Assembly (NCBI GenBank): GCA_030386875.1
Contig: CM059563.1
Location: forward strand, 10,310,001-10,374,000
DNA length: 64,000 nt
Direction of reading: 5' to 3'
From: Morinoia aosen
Lineage: Eukaryota > Arthropoda > Malacostraca > Amphipoda > Talitridae
The translations under genes were made by a program, and so were the position numbers. Below, piece after piece: positions 1-13,000 of this stretch; position 1 is the stretch's first letter, and the number at the start of each line of letters is the position of its first letter. Under the pieces are notes generated by a model, which saw nothing but the letters and a program-made list of their open reading frames with translations, did not search any database and was not told where the DNA came from.

Positions 1-365
1 CTTCCTTAAAAAAGACATTTTTAAACATCTGCCGAAACAAGCAATTCTAATATTATTTCCTGGCGTAAAGTATTGCGAAGTTTTATGTCATGTACATGCA
101 AACTGTCAAAAGTGTTTTCACCTCACAATGAAGATGCATCGTCCATTAAATTGTGTTATCTCTTATAATTATTATCATTACATGTATTATCGAATGTAGA
201 TTAAGCAAGACTAGGAGTACATTGCCCTCAATCACTCCTTTCGACTAGTGACACGAGTTCTACAATATTCGCGTTCGTGTATCATAAATGTGTTCTTTCT
301 AATGCGTTTCCTAGCAGTGTGTCCTTGGCAGGGTGTTCTCGACAATGTGATCCTCGACTAGAGAC

Positions 366-545
366 TTGTTTTCTTCCCTGTCAATGCAGCAGAAACCTTT
401 CCTTGTTTCAGGAACTTCTTTCCTAGCCCACTACTCCTGTGTGTCTTGTGCATAGATTCCGCGTTCCCTCAACCTCATACCAAATGGTGCCCTCTTCTTT
501 CCTCCCTTGGAACATCTTTGTCGTGGTTAAGGGAAGCTAAAACTT
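366..545 (+). repeat. R1 dispersed repeat, 3' part
   Basis: This is the 3' half of a repeat family found many times in the window. It shows the shared segments cttgtgcatagattccgcg, ccaaatggtgcc and the ending ggttaagggaagctaaaact. The 5' half is not recognisable. Confidence 0.6.
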
Positions 546-3500
546 TCCCATAGAATGATAATAATGGAGTCATGAAGTGTTATTACGCTATGTTGTTCCC
601 GTGAATATGCCTCGTGACCACTCTTATTGCCCTTTGGTCACTAGAATATCATACCTAGTTCTAACATTATTTAGCTGTTATCTGCGTTTTGCTCAAGATG
701 TAGGACGCTCCTTTCTCGTCGTGCAGCACCGTATAAATTAATTGTTCATTCGACTATAACCTTAAATTGGGGTTTTTGTCACGTAATTCCTAGCCCGAGT
801 CTGAATCATATTTGTCTGTGCAGATATACGGCTCAACGGGATAAGAAATAAAAAACCTGAAGAGACCTCGTTTCCCTTTGGGCGTCCTACTGAGTTCCGT
901 TCAATGGCGTGCCGAAGCGAAGATCAATTCCGCTAGCGCACGACATTACACGTTTGGGGAAACTTCCCCGCTCAGTATCATTTGCCAATTGCCGAACTCG
1001 GCAGGGTCGTGTAGTTCGCCCTCCTTCCCGCTACAGATGATTGCAGCGGGTGGACCTTTCGGTCTGCGCCTTGGGGGGTAATGTAGCATACCGCTACATA
1101 AGCGTAAAAATTAGACATTTGCCATTCGTACTTAAATAAATTAATTAGTAGCATTAAAAATCTTACTCTAATTTATTATTAATTATTTTCTACTTCTAAT
1201 TCGTAATCATTGAAGTTTTTGTGTAAATGCATGAAATAATAAAAATAACACTTTACATTTTTCGAGAGAGAAGCCCTCTGGTGGCAACACTGCGCAGTTG
1301 CGCGTCTCTTCTTTCAAAAAGCCACTCTTACTTTGGCGTCCTACCTTAGCGGTGTTACAGCAAATTCTCGTGAGTTTAAAGGTGCTAGAAAATAATCGTG
1401 TTCTTTCTTCGTTCTCGTAAGTAAATCAGTGTTAGAAAATAATCGTGTTCTTTCTTCGTGTTCAGTGAGTATTAATAGTTGACAGGCAGTGTTATTTGGT
1501 TACGTAGTTATGCGTAGGAATGGTGATGTAGCATGTTTTCATTCAGTGTTTTGTTTTGTTCTCAACATGACTTAGCGTAAAATATTGCGTCAGATGTGCA
1601 TTGCATTTCCGTGTCATGATTTTATTATCAAAGCATAATCATGTTCGTTCCTTTTCTTTACGATAATAGTATATACCTGCAGTTCCACTCATGATTCGAC
1701 ATTCGGAACGAACGTGGCCGAACTTGCCGGCGTTTCGTTGTCGATAGCGTCTTGGTGTAATGGCGGAACCTCACACCGTCGTCTCTTGTCACTACTCTGT
1801 GACCATAAATACTATAGGCGTGTGTTATAGTAGCATTTATTCTTCTTTTTTTTACAACCGACTTGCAGTGGTTTTGTTAAATTACGAAAAGTATTCATGT
1901 CTATGCTTGAAGTTTTGGAATTTCAATTCTTAATTCCATATTCTGTGAGACCTTTACGTAATTGCACTTATTTCAATATAAAAACATTTCAATAAAATTT
2001 TATTTAACTCATCGCATTCTTGTGACAAACACCCACTACCATCTGCCTATCTTGAGTGTGTGCAAATTGCTGGCGGCTTTGGCTGAGGTCGACGCGTAAA
2101 GCCGCCCGGCTAAATCGCCACACGGAACTTTCATGCTTTCGTTTTTCTTTCTTCGCGTATTTTCCGCCTGTGAAATCAACGCTTAGTTTTTCCTTTTCCT
2201 TTTTCATTGGGGATATATATTATTCCTTAATCCCTTTATTATTGCAAATGATATCTACCAGGATTTTTTAGTAGGATTTATATCCACGAACTTTAGGATT
2301 TTTATGTTTTTTTACTGCTTTCAAAAAGTGCAGTCACTTGATATTTTCACGATATTCCGTAGATCCCGTGTTTACTTGCCCGTAGTCTCTGTAAGGAATC
2401 AAGATCTTTATTACCGGAAGTTCTTAAACCTAATACTCAGATTTTTTAAAGCCAGAGGCATTAGTGAACAGTTTTGACAGCTAAACAGTTTAAACAATTT
2501 ATTTATTGTTAAAACCTGTCAACCAAAATCTGTCCTATCTCCTTGAGTTTGCCAAAAGTGGGAATCCTAAAGTAGCTGGAGTCAAACCTGTAGGAGTTTC
2601 TCGGATTTCGCCGTGTGGGAAGAGTTGTCATTATATGTTGGATTGTCAGTGGTGGAATGTCTTGATGTCTCTCTTGGAACGTTTCATCCAGCGTCTTGGA
2701 CTCCTGTGCAGGACCTCTACATCATCGCCATACACACGACACTCACAGTTTTGAATCTCCCTGGGTTTTCCTGAGCTCCATGCTAAATGCTATTCTCACA
2801 TAAGCAGTAACTTAACTTGCTCCCGTTAATGTGCTAATCTGCTAATGTGCCGACTGGTTTCTGCTCACATGAGCCAGATTTAACTTGCTCACTCTCACCT
2901 CACCTTATTTTGAGTCATTAGTTCCACTTGAACTAAGTCACTGACCCTCGCAATTATCTCAAATTGCCTAACTCAAGTTCCCAAATACAACTCACTCACC
3001 CTGCTTACTCCATCGTGTGACTGCCGTCGTCAACGCCAGCCTGGTCCTCCGGCACGGATTGCCCACCTAGACAAGCTCTCCGAGATCAAGATCCAAGCCA
3101 GTTTTCCTGGTTTCCTCTTCCAATAAACTCCACCTGACTTAAGCTGAGTCCAACACCGTTTTTCATTATCACTCTCATAAATTTCCCAGATCACTATCGA
3201 GAAAATCGTTCGAGTTTCTTTTGGCCGTTCAACAACTAAAATATTTACATTCAAACTACCAACGGTCAGAGTAAAACCCGACACATACCAGCTAAGTGAA
3301 GGGTTTCACGTCATGCTAAGCATACACTTATTCAATTCATAGTCTTTTGTTTGCCGCTCAATCTATTTTTTTCACCTCATGCAATCTCACTCTGGTCCTT
3401 CACCTCCAACATTCAATAAAAACCAGTCATCCACGGGACTTCGAATTATAACACGAATAATTTTTTGCATACCTAGTTTCCTTGCATGCCCTTAACATAT

Positions 3501-3848
3501 TTTCTCCCGTTGCTTTGCCATTTCCTTGCATCTGAGGAAATTGCATACAGCTCGTAAGAAATAGAATGCCATTGGAAAATTTAATATAAATCCGACGTGC
3601 TAAAATAATTTCATGATATTTTGATGGATAATTCAACAAGCAGAAAGTGAAAAAATACGATAACGAAAATCCTTCTCTTTTGGGTGACAACCCATCAAGA
3701 CATTTTCTTCACAAGCGTGTTCGCAACCTTGACAGCGTCAATCGTACTATTGTAAATAGATCGTGCTTGCAAACCAAGGTATTCTCGATAAACAGGCTTA
3801 CTTAAACATCACCCATGGTTGCGTATACTTTTGGGACTTATTTATAAT
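546..3848. other. Upstream region without a firm gene
   Basis: No convincing coding exon was seen. A GC-richer block at 868-1090 and another at 1260-1370 stand out from AT-rich surroundings and could hold a promoter or non-coding 5' exon of Cul4, but no core promoter motif is decisive. At 1383-1470 a segment of about 55 bp containing aaataatcgtgttctttcttcg is present twice in tandem, and each copy ends near a donor-like site (CGTAAGT, CAGTGAGT). Open frames at 878-1081 and 2056-2271 have no recognisable family. Confidence 0.4.
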
Positions 3849-4092
3849 ATGATGACCTCGAAGAAAACCATTTCCAATGATATCAACAGTGATTACTTGC
3901 TTGTGAAACGAAAACGTTGTAATTCTGGTCAATTGGAATTGCCTGCAAAGAAGAGAAGTTGTCTTGGACTGAGGTCTGACAGCATGGATCGGCTCGCTAA
4001 CTTTTCCCTTTCTTCGAATGGAGTAAACAAGGACAGTTTTCGTAAGAAGCAAGTCACTGACAAGAAAGTGTTAGCTATCCGACTAGTGCCAG
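3849..4092 (+). CDS. Cul4: Cul4 exon 1 (proposed start exon)
   Basis: The proposed start is the first of two adjacent ATGs, at 3849; the open frame runs to a TAA at 4119. The exon encodes basic clusters KRKR and KKRS, which could act as a nuclear signal like the one in the long N-terminus of CUL4B, then [10 protein letters not shown], which resembles the conserved KKLVIKNF-type segment before cullin repeat 1. The donor CCAG|GTCAGA ends the exon in phase 1, matching exon 2. A second phase-1 donor (TTTC|GTAAGA, exon end 4041) would shorten the protein by 17 residues. It is the only upstream open frame found with suitable content and phase; a start further upstream remains possible. Confidence 0.5.
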
Positions 4093-7000
4093 GTCAGAAT
4101 GAAGTTTATATTTTCGCCTAAAATTATTTGAAGATCAGGTTAATGTTAAGGAGATGCAACTAATTGATTTTCAAAATTTTTTTTGGTAAATGTTGAGGAC
4201 TTGACCATAATCGATTTTCCACTTTTTGATCAACAAAGATTGTTGATCAGACCAAAATAAACAAGTTTTCTTCAATGCACTTTCCGGCAGAAATGAGTAT
4301 TTTAAAAGTTATGGCGTTAAATGAGTTACCGGAACTCCAGTGTGCATCACCCTATTACAAACGTAAAGAGGTTCGGTCGTGAGGGGTAGCCACAGTTCTT
4401 TTAGTTTTATTGTTTTCACTAAAAGAACTGTTGCTACCCCTCACGACCCAACCTCTTTACGTTTGTAATAGGGGGTTTGCTCTTCGTCGGCTTGGTTGGC
4501 GCGCGGGAACGCCTGTTTACTTTCACGTCGGACCGCGCGGTGTATTTTTCCTCGCCTCAAACATTGGAGTTACGGTAACTCATTTAATGCCATAACTTTT
4601 AAAATACTTATTTCCGCCGGAAAGTGCATTGAATAAAACTTGTTTATTTTGGTCTCATCAACAATCTTTATTGATCAAAGAGTGGAAAATCGATTATGGT
4701 CAAGTCCTCAACATTTACCTTTTTTTTGCCTTTTTCATGGTAATTACATCAAAATAAACAACTTTTCATCTATGCACTTTAATGAGTGTTTAACGAGTTA
4801 TAGCGGTAAATCACTTACTGCAACTCTATTCTTTGAAGCAGGAAGAAATTGTTCGTAGGGAATACTTCAATGGACTCTCCCTTCTAACGCGCTTGAATGA
4901 TCGAGCCCATTCCAGCCATCAACGATTGAAATTAACATACCGCTATAACTCATTATTTTTGGGTGATAAACTTTATTGTGTTATTAATTAAAAGATCCTA
5001 ACTAGAAGTGGGTTCAGGCTCCGCAGGGTTGGCTAATAATTAATTACCAAGTATCCAAAAGTACTCTAACAGCTCAACTGGAACTGCTATGGAATGCAAA
5101 ACTGAACCTACCGCTATAACTCGTAAAATACTCATTTGCCAAAAAAAGTGTATTGTAGAAAAATAGTTTATTTCAATGTTATTACCATGATTCAAGCAAC
5201 AAGAATTCAAAAATTGATTAGTTGCTGTTTATTTCAGCGCATTCTATTCATCAAAGACAGAAGTTAACATAGGTACTGCTATAACTCATTAAATATTTAT
5301 TTGCCTCAAAAAGTGCATAGACAAAAGGCGAAAGGCTACTTATTTCAATATGATTGCCATGATACAGGCAACAAAATTACATAAATTGATTATTAGTTGC
5401 ATCTCCTTAACATTAACTAAAGATCAATTTTATTCACAATTGTAGTATTTAGCTTGTTTTGTGCATTATGTATCAAAGGTAAAGTGCAGGTGCTGCTTAC
5501 CTATCTAGAACTATCTAGCTCTACCATAAAAAATGGTTTTGAACTTTTCAAGTTTCTGCTTATTTTGTTTTTTGGTCAATATGCAGTTTAGGGGATCCAC
5601 CAAAATAAGGAATTTTATTCCAAAAAATCATTAAAGGAACCCATTTAAGAACGTTTTACATGAATGACATTCTGCTTGCTGATGCATTATTTTTGAATTA
5701 TTCAACTTTGAAGTTGGCTTTTGGGCGTCAAAGGAAGCAAGCGCGCCAAGCGTAATTTAATTGTAAACGGGAGGTAACCCCCTATAACAAATTTAAACAG
5801 GTTGGGTTGTGAGGGGGAGCCATAGTTTTTCTAGTGAAAATTATATGTAAATAAAGGTTCTAACCCACCCATTAGGGTGATGTAAACACAATTGCGGATG
5901 TCACCCTAATGGGTGGGTTAGAACCTTAATTTATAATTTTCACTAGAAGAACTATGGCTCCCCCTCAAGACCCAACCTGTTTACGTTTGTAATAGGGGCT
6001 TAGCTTCCGTTATTTATTAAATACCGCTTGGCGCGCCTGCTGCGTTGAAACATCCTGTCCATTGGCGCGCAAAAGCCAACTTCAAAGTTGAATAATTAAA
6101 AAATACTGCATCAGCGAGCATAATGTCATTCATGTAAAACGTTCTTAAATGGTTTCCTTTAGTGATTTCTTGGAATAAAATTTTTGATTTTGGTGGATCT
6201 CCTAAATTGCATATTGATCCTTTTTTTATTATGTATATCATGATATTTTGAATGTTGTTAGGATCCTAAACTTGTCTTAAACTTGAATGTAATAGTGTGC
6301 AACTGGGTCCAGATAGAAATAGCTCTGTGTTTAGTTAAATAGTGATAAATTTTTATAATATATTGGGTGTTGAAATTACCAATTTACATTTGTATGTATT
6401 TAATGACATTGTGTGATAATTTAAAGGAAAAAATGCAAGAAATTATGAACACTTTTTGAAATGCAATATTCTAATACATCATGTAACAATCTCATTATAG
6501 TTTGATAATCTTGACATATTATGCTTCAGGGGATATGGGTTTAGGTTTATACAATGTTTGCTGTGAAAACATGTGTTCCCCAAGGGATCCTGTTAGGTCA
6601 CCTATGCTGTAGACAGGCATCTAGACTTCAATCTGTATTGGTCACTTTGCTTCATTTAATGCTTATGCCTCCTTTGTAATATCTTTTTTCCTAATCATTT
6701 TTAATTTGCTACTTCAGTGATCAGTATACTCTGTGGGGAACTTTTCTTCTGATTTTCTATTAGCTTTTTCTTCTGATTTTTTATTAGCTTCAGCCATCAC
6801 TAAGTGATGGCTGATCTTTCATCAGCCATCACTTAGATCATCAGCCATTTTCATCTTTCATCTAAGTGATCTTTCTTTGAAAATGTATTTTATATGCAGT
6901 GAAGTTATAAACTTCCTTATTAAAAGTTAGTATACTAAAGCTGTGTTATATTATATTTATTTTTATTTAAACTCTTAGTCAACAATGTTGAGCTTTGAAA

Positions 7001-10000
7001 ATGATTCCATCATTTAAACATAAATAAGTATTTATTATTTTCATATTTTACTCTTCATATTTTTTATTGAACAAATTATATATGTAACTGATATATTTAA
7101 TTGATCTTCTAAGTAATTAAAATCTTGGTCATGTATTAGTGTTTACTTTTTAAGTATTCATTTTTTTCAATCTCATTTAGACCATAGTTTGAAACATAAG
7201 AAGCAAGATTTCTAAAAACATATTTTTGCAGATTTGGATGATGAGGGCTCAGACATGGAAGAGGGTGGATCAGACATGGAGGAATCAGAAAAAATTTTAC
7301 AGAGTAAAGATTTGCTAACCAAGCCAAGCTACAGACCTGCTGGGAGCTCCGTGTATCACCGTGCATATGAGGAAGATGACGAGGAGACTGCAGGCTGGTG
7401 GAATGTGGTAGAGGAGGCTGTGCTGGCCATCCAAGAGGCTCGGCCGGCTGATGACGGAGCCACGCAGGAGGACTTGTACCGATGTGTGGAGAGCTTCATC
7501 ACTGCCCAAAGCCCTAAGGAGCTTTATAATAGACTCTGGGGTGAGCTTTTTTATGTTCATGACTATTTTATGGATTTGAGGTGGAGGTATTTATTAGAAA
7601 GTTTTTAATAAATTTATTAATCTTTAGAGTTAGCTGTTTATTTATATAGCTTACTTATAAACTCTGGATTACTCTATTTGTACGTAAAGTTTATAGTTGT
7701 TAAATTCACTTTGGAGTTGGCTGTCATCATTTTTGTCATCATTCTTGTTGACCAATTTTATCACTATTATATTTAGCTGTGGAACATCAGTTACTGTACT
7801 TTATCTATCAGTATGTATTGGAATTAGCACTCCCAGGAGGAAAATATGTGAGGGAAATGCCTGAGCTGAGAGTTAGGTAGGCCTTTTTTTGTTGAAATAA
7901 TATTTTTTGTTGAAATAATTTTGTTTCGTTTAGGATCATCTCTTTTTGGTTCACTACTGTTCTGTTTTTCAGCACCTCTGACTTTCTTCTTCAACTTTTA
8001 TCTCTTCATAACCTTCCTTTTTATCTTACTGCTTCCATGCACACGGGATCCTTTCCAGGAACACCCTTTGTGCATAGATTCCACATTCCCTTAACTCCAT
8101 ACTAAATGATACCTTCATCCTTCTTCTCTTTGAACATCTTTGTTGTGGGAAAGGGAGGCTAAAACTAATTTATAATCAATCAATCACTTTATCTGTGATG
8201 AAATTGCTGTGACTACAGTGTTAGCAGGTCCAATGCAGGTAGCTTTGTATTTTTGGAAGAACTTTGTTACTTCTTTAACTGATGTTTTACTTTTGCTGAT
8301 TGCAAACATATAGTCTTAGTTGTTATTAAAATAAGTTCAGGGTTTATGATCCTCTTCAAATGTTTTACTTATCAGCTTGTCTCCGATTTGGAAATTTTTG
8401 TGGCAAAATTTCAATGATTTAATTATTTTTAAATCGTATTCATAACATGAAAATTATTTTTTCTTTTTACTTGGGTACCTTGAAGTTCATGTTGTAATGT
8501 GTTATACTTTTGTATATTATCAGAAATAGCCAATTTGCATCATTTGATAAAACAAATTATATTACATTCTCATACAAGAAAAATGTATCTCTCCCACGCA
8601 TTGAAATTGGCGAAGGTGGAATCGAAGAAACCAACTTGTGTAAATTTCTGGGCATCATAATAGATAAACATCTGACCTTCAAAGAGCACATCACGCATAT
8701 GAATTCTAAATTATCAAAATCCATCGGAATCCTAATTAAAGTAAAAATTTCCTGCCTGAAACAGCTCTGCAAATGCTCTACCAAACGGTCATTTCTCCAT
8801 ACTTGCAATACGGAATAGAAGCATGGCACGGAACTGATAAAAATAAAACCAACAAGATTTGTACTCTGCAGAAAAGAGCTATCAGAGCGTTAAAGAACCT
8901 AGAATATAATGCTCACACAAATGATTCATTCAAAAATTTACAAATACTTAAACTTTCGGATCTTTACAAAATCTCCATTTGTAATTTCATTTACAAAACA
9001 TTAAGAAATGATGGCGACATAGCCTAAAATAATTATTAACTGCACAAACTGGTCATCACGACCATTTAACCCAAAATAGAAGTAAATTCATGCTTTCTTA
9101 TAATTCAAAGGCCCGATCGCAACACAGTATCCTCTTCGTTGGAACTAAAACTTGGAACTCGATACCTGCGGAGATCTGTGACAGTAATTCTTACAAAGTA
9201 TTCAAAAGACATCTTGAGTCTCACTTCCTATCAGAATACTAGTCATGTAAGATCACCGTGTCAAATCTTGCCTCCTACATGTCTGGTCCTAATAATGTAA
9301 CTTGCCATGGGTAACATAACCGATCTTCAGTCTGCTCTTAAATCGTTTTATCGAACATACTGTTACGATCTTCAGTCTGCTCTTACATGGTTTTATCGAA
9401 CATACTGTTAAATATAGCCGATTTGACCTATATTGTAAAATACAGCATAAAATATCGATTTAATTATCTCAATGATCAGTCTAATGCAAAACTAGGTTAA
9501 GTGAACAAGTTTAAACATTGTTGTACACCTTAGAATAACGTGATGGTAGGATGCCCTAGGAGTCTCTGAACTTGTTCGGGTCCACAGGTAGCTAAACTCT
9601 AGTTTGACCATTGTACTAGACTTAAGAAACATTCACCTCTGTATCACCTGTGGTAAATAAATTGTTTGTTTAAAAATTGTTTGTTTAAGAAAATTGTTGA
9701 AGGGTTTCTTGAAAAATATTCATAAATGTTGCTAAGATTTCTTTGACCATTTGTAAGGGCCTGAGCTAAAGGTTAGGTAGGCTTTATTTTTGTTGCAATA
9801 GAATAGGTTTTTATTTTGTTACGGACCATCTTTTTTCGGTTCACTGCTGTCCTGTTTTTCAGCACCTACTACTTTCTTCTTCAACTTTGATCTTGTTTCA
9901 TGAACTTCTTTCTCATCTTACTGTTTCTGTGCCCTTTCTGCATAGATTCCACGTTCCCTTAACTCCATACTAAATGGTGCCTTCTTCTTTCCTCTCTTTG

Positions 10001-13000
10001 GATCGCCTTTGTTGCGGATAGGGAAGCTTAAACTAACTAATAATCTAATCTTATCTAATCTAATCTTTGACCTTTTTTTGGTGTTTTTCTGAGAAATTAC
10101 AAATTTTAGACTTCAGCTGATAAGTTTTTATTTGGAAATCTTTTCTCTGCTCTGTAGTAATTTTCCCTATCACAGTGGTGCAGAGTTGCATTTTGTAACA
10201 AGTTGAAGCATATCCTATTATGCTATACTAATCCACCCCTTTTATTTGAAATAAGAAAGAAGGCAAAATGAAAGAAAGGCCGTAAAATTGAAAAATTCAA
10301 TCTCTCCAGAGTTGATGAGGCCGAGTGCCCACGGCCCGTAACACATATACGCTCATCGCGCACTTTCGGCCGGCTTCGGACAGACAGAGAGACGGACGGA
10401 CGCGGCTTTTATTATAGTATAGATTACAAATTCAGTTTCCTGTGCACTAAACGCTGAACTTGTGTGCAGACATGACAGAACGGTACATCAAGCGGCGGTT
10501 GAAGCAGCTCCTGGACAGCTCAGCGGACCGCTTGGTGTTCCTAAAGGAGGTGAACAGCTGCTGGAAGCAGTTCTGTGAGCAGATGAAGATGGTGTGCAAC
10601 ATTTTCCTGTCCCTTGACCGAGGCTATGTGCTCCAAAACTCTCAGGTTATGAGCATCTGGTGAGTCAGGCATTTTGATGTGGAAGTTTAACTGCTTGTCC
10701 CTCACTTTCTTGGGGGTGTGTTGAGTATTAGCGTAATGAACTCTGATTTTGCCTTGAAACATCAGGTTTTTTTTTAGAAGAAGTTATTGAGATGAATGTA
10801 AATATTAGAGGAAAAATGTCCTGCTGACTTTAATTCTAAATGCTTCTTCAGTGCTTCATTAGGACTAGAATTATAAAATTGTGAGTATATCTCCCCTCAA
10901 ACCAACCCACTAAACTGTGCACTTCAAATAATTGTGTTCATTTTCCTCCACTGGGGCTGTATATTTTACCCAAAAGTGGTCATTGATTAATGTTAGGTTT
11001 TAGCTATTTCTAGGGAATTTAAAAGCCATTTTATTTTGCAGGTCATATCTATTAGGTTTAGGAGTCTTGCCAGTTTGCAGCAGTAGTCTTTGTCTAAAAA
11101 CTTTCCATGCAAACTTTTTCATTGTAGAAGCTATATTGCGCCTTATTATTTTGTGTTCATATTTACAGCTTTTTGTCTAATGATATAAAACTGAAAGCTA
11201 AATGAATACCAGTTCATTAGGACTTTTTAACTGTTTTGTCATGATAAAAGAGGCTGAAATGAGTGATGTTTGTTTTGTTTTGTTACACCAATGTGCAGAA
11301 AATTCCAACTATTGAGTAGTGTTGAAAGCTTCTCTTCATGAATATGTTCATATATTGTTCCCATCTTAGTTGAAGTAATATGGGAGTGGCTGTAGCTCCA
11401 CAAACAGCACCCTCGCACCTAAACCTATTCTGGTGTGCCATAAACGGCACTGGTATAGGAATGCAATTGATTCATGTAAAATGGATTGTCTGAGATGTGA
11501 AGTGGTGGTACCCATTGTTTTTCATAACCCAAGTTTTTGATTTTGTGATTCATGCTAAATTTTTTATAATCGTCGTATATATTGGGATGACAAGCATGTA
11601 GATTCAAAGAACTGGTTAATCTTCATTTAAGAAAAAAAAAAACAAAGTAAACATTGACCTGAAATGGTGACATTGGGTTGATAGGTTAAGTATAAATTGT
11701 TCATTAAGATATTTTCATATTTATTTACATTTTCATATTTACGCTGACCTCAAGCAGAGAAACCATGTTAATATACTATGTCTTTGTTTATTCGAATGTA
11801 AATTTTATATATAATTGAGATAGTGTTTATATTCATTAAGTATGTACGGATATTTCCATGAAGTGTCCTAAAATAAGGACATCATTGCAATGGGCTCAAT
11901 GTGGCACAGGGACATGGGCTTGGAGCTGTTCCGCATGCATGTGATGGAGGAGACTGTGGTGGAGACGCGCGTCATAGACGGGCTGCTCATGATGATACAG
12001 ACGGAGCGGGCTGGTGAGACCATTGACAGGTCTCTCATCAAGAGCCTTCTGCGTATGCTCTCCTCCCTGCATCTCTACACCAGCGTCTTCCAGACCAAGT
12101 AAGTGTGTCTGCTTCTCTCTTATCCTAGCTTGTGTGATCTAGTCAGAACTTTGTTTCTCCGTTTGGATTGCTTCTGCTTTTTTCCACTTCCTTTCTTATT
12201 TTAGTTTCCAGAACATGAACATCTTGTCTATGTCTAACTTTTTGTATATGAATATTTCACCATTTTATTGCACAACCATGACTGGCTTCAAAGCTATTGT
12301 AGTGTAGTTTCTTGATGTATTGCAGCAGAGTCAGCACACTACGTATTTTGGGTTGTGTGATGACGAGATTGGGTCCGCACATCTTCGTGTTGCTGCATTA
12401 AAAAAGAATAGAATATTTCTCCTTGCTACTATGGCTGTCCATTCCACGTCCAGATGCCTTATGAATCAAAAGTTTGGTCTATTTCTTGTCATAACTGCTC
12501 CCTTTAAAAAACATCACCTGAAGTGTTACTGATAGGATAAAAAAAATTTAAAAACTCTTTTACGTTTTCTTTGTACCTGTCAAGAAGGGAGGAAATGTAT
12601 AAAGAGTACTATTTTTCACTCTATAATACACTATTTTATTTCAATATTTCATTCAAGTAGAATAACTCCAAGCGCGAAAGGCTTGAATTTGTTACGTGTG
12701 TTGAGTTGAATTTGTTACGGGGTTGAGCTGTACAGCTGGAAGAGAACCCCTTGGGGATATACAACTATCTGGGGGAATTAGTGCTCCCAAGGGGAGTATG
12801 TCCGGTTCCGAGTTGAAGGTTAGGTAGGCCTTCCTGTTGAAATAAATTAGGTTTTTGGTTTTCAGTTCACTGCTATTCTGTTTTTTAGCACCCACTGCTT
12901 CAACTTTTGTCTTGTTTCACATGAACTTCTTTCTCAACTTACTGTTGTGGCCGATAAACTTTTACCTACGTTTGCACAACTTCAGGATTCCTGGCCACTA

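Noticed and set aside
10035-10068. Telomere-type repeat
   Set aside because: The taatc-like run is the 3' tail of an R1 copy and recurs at other R1 ends; it is not a TTAGG array.
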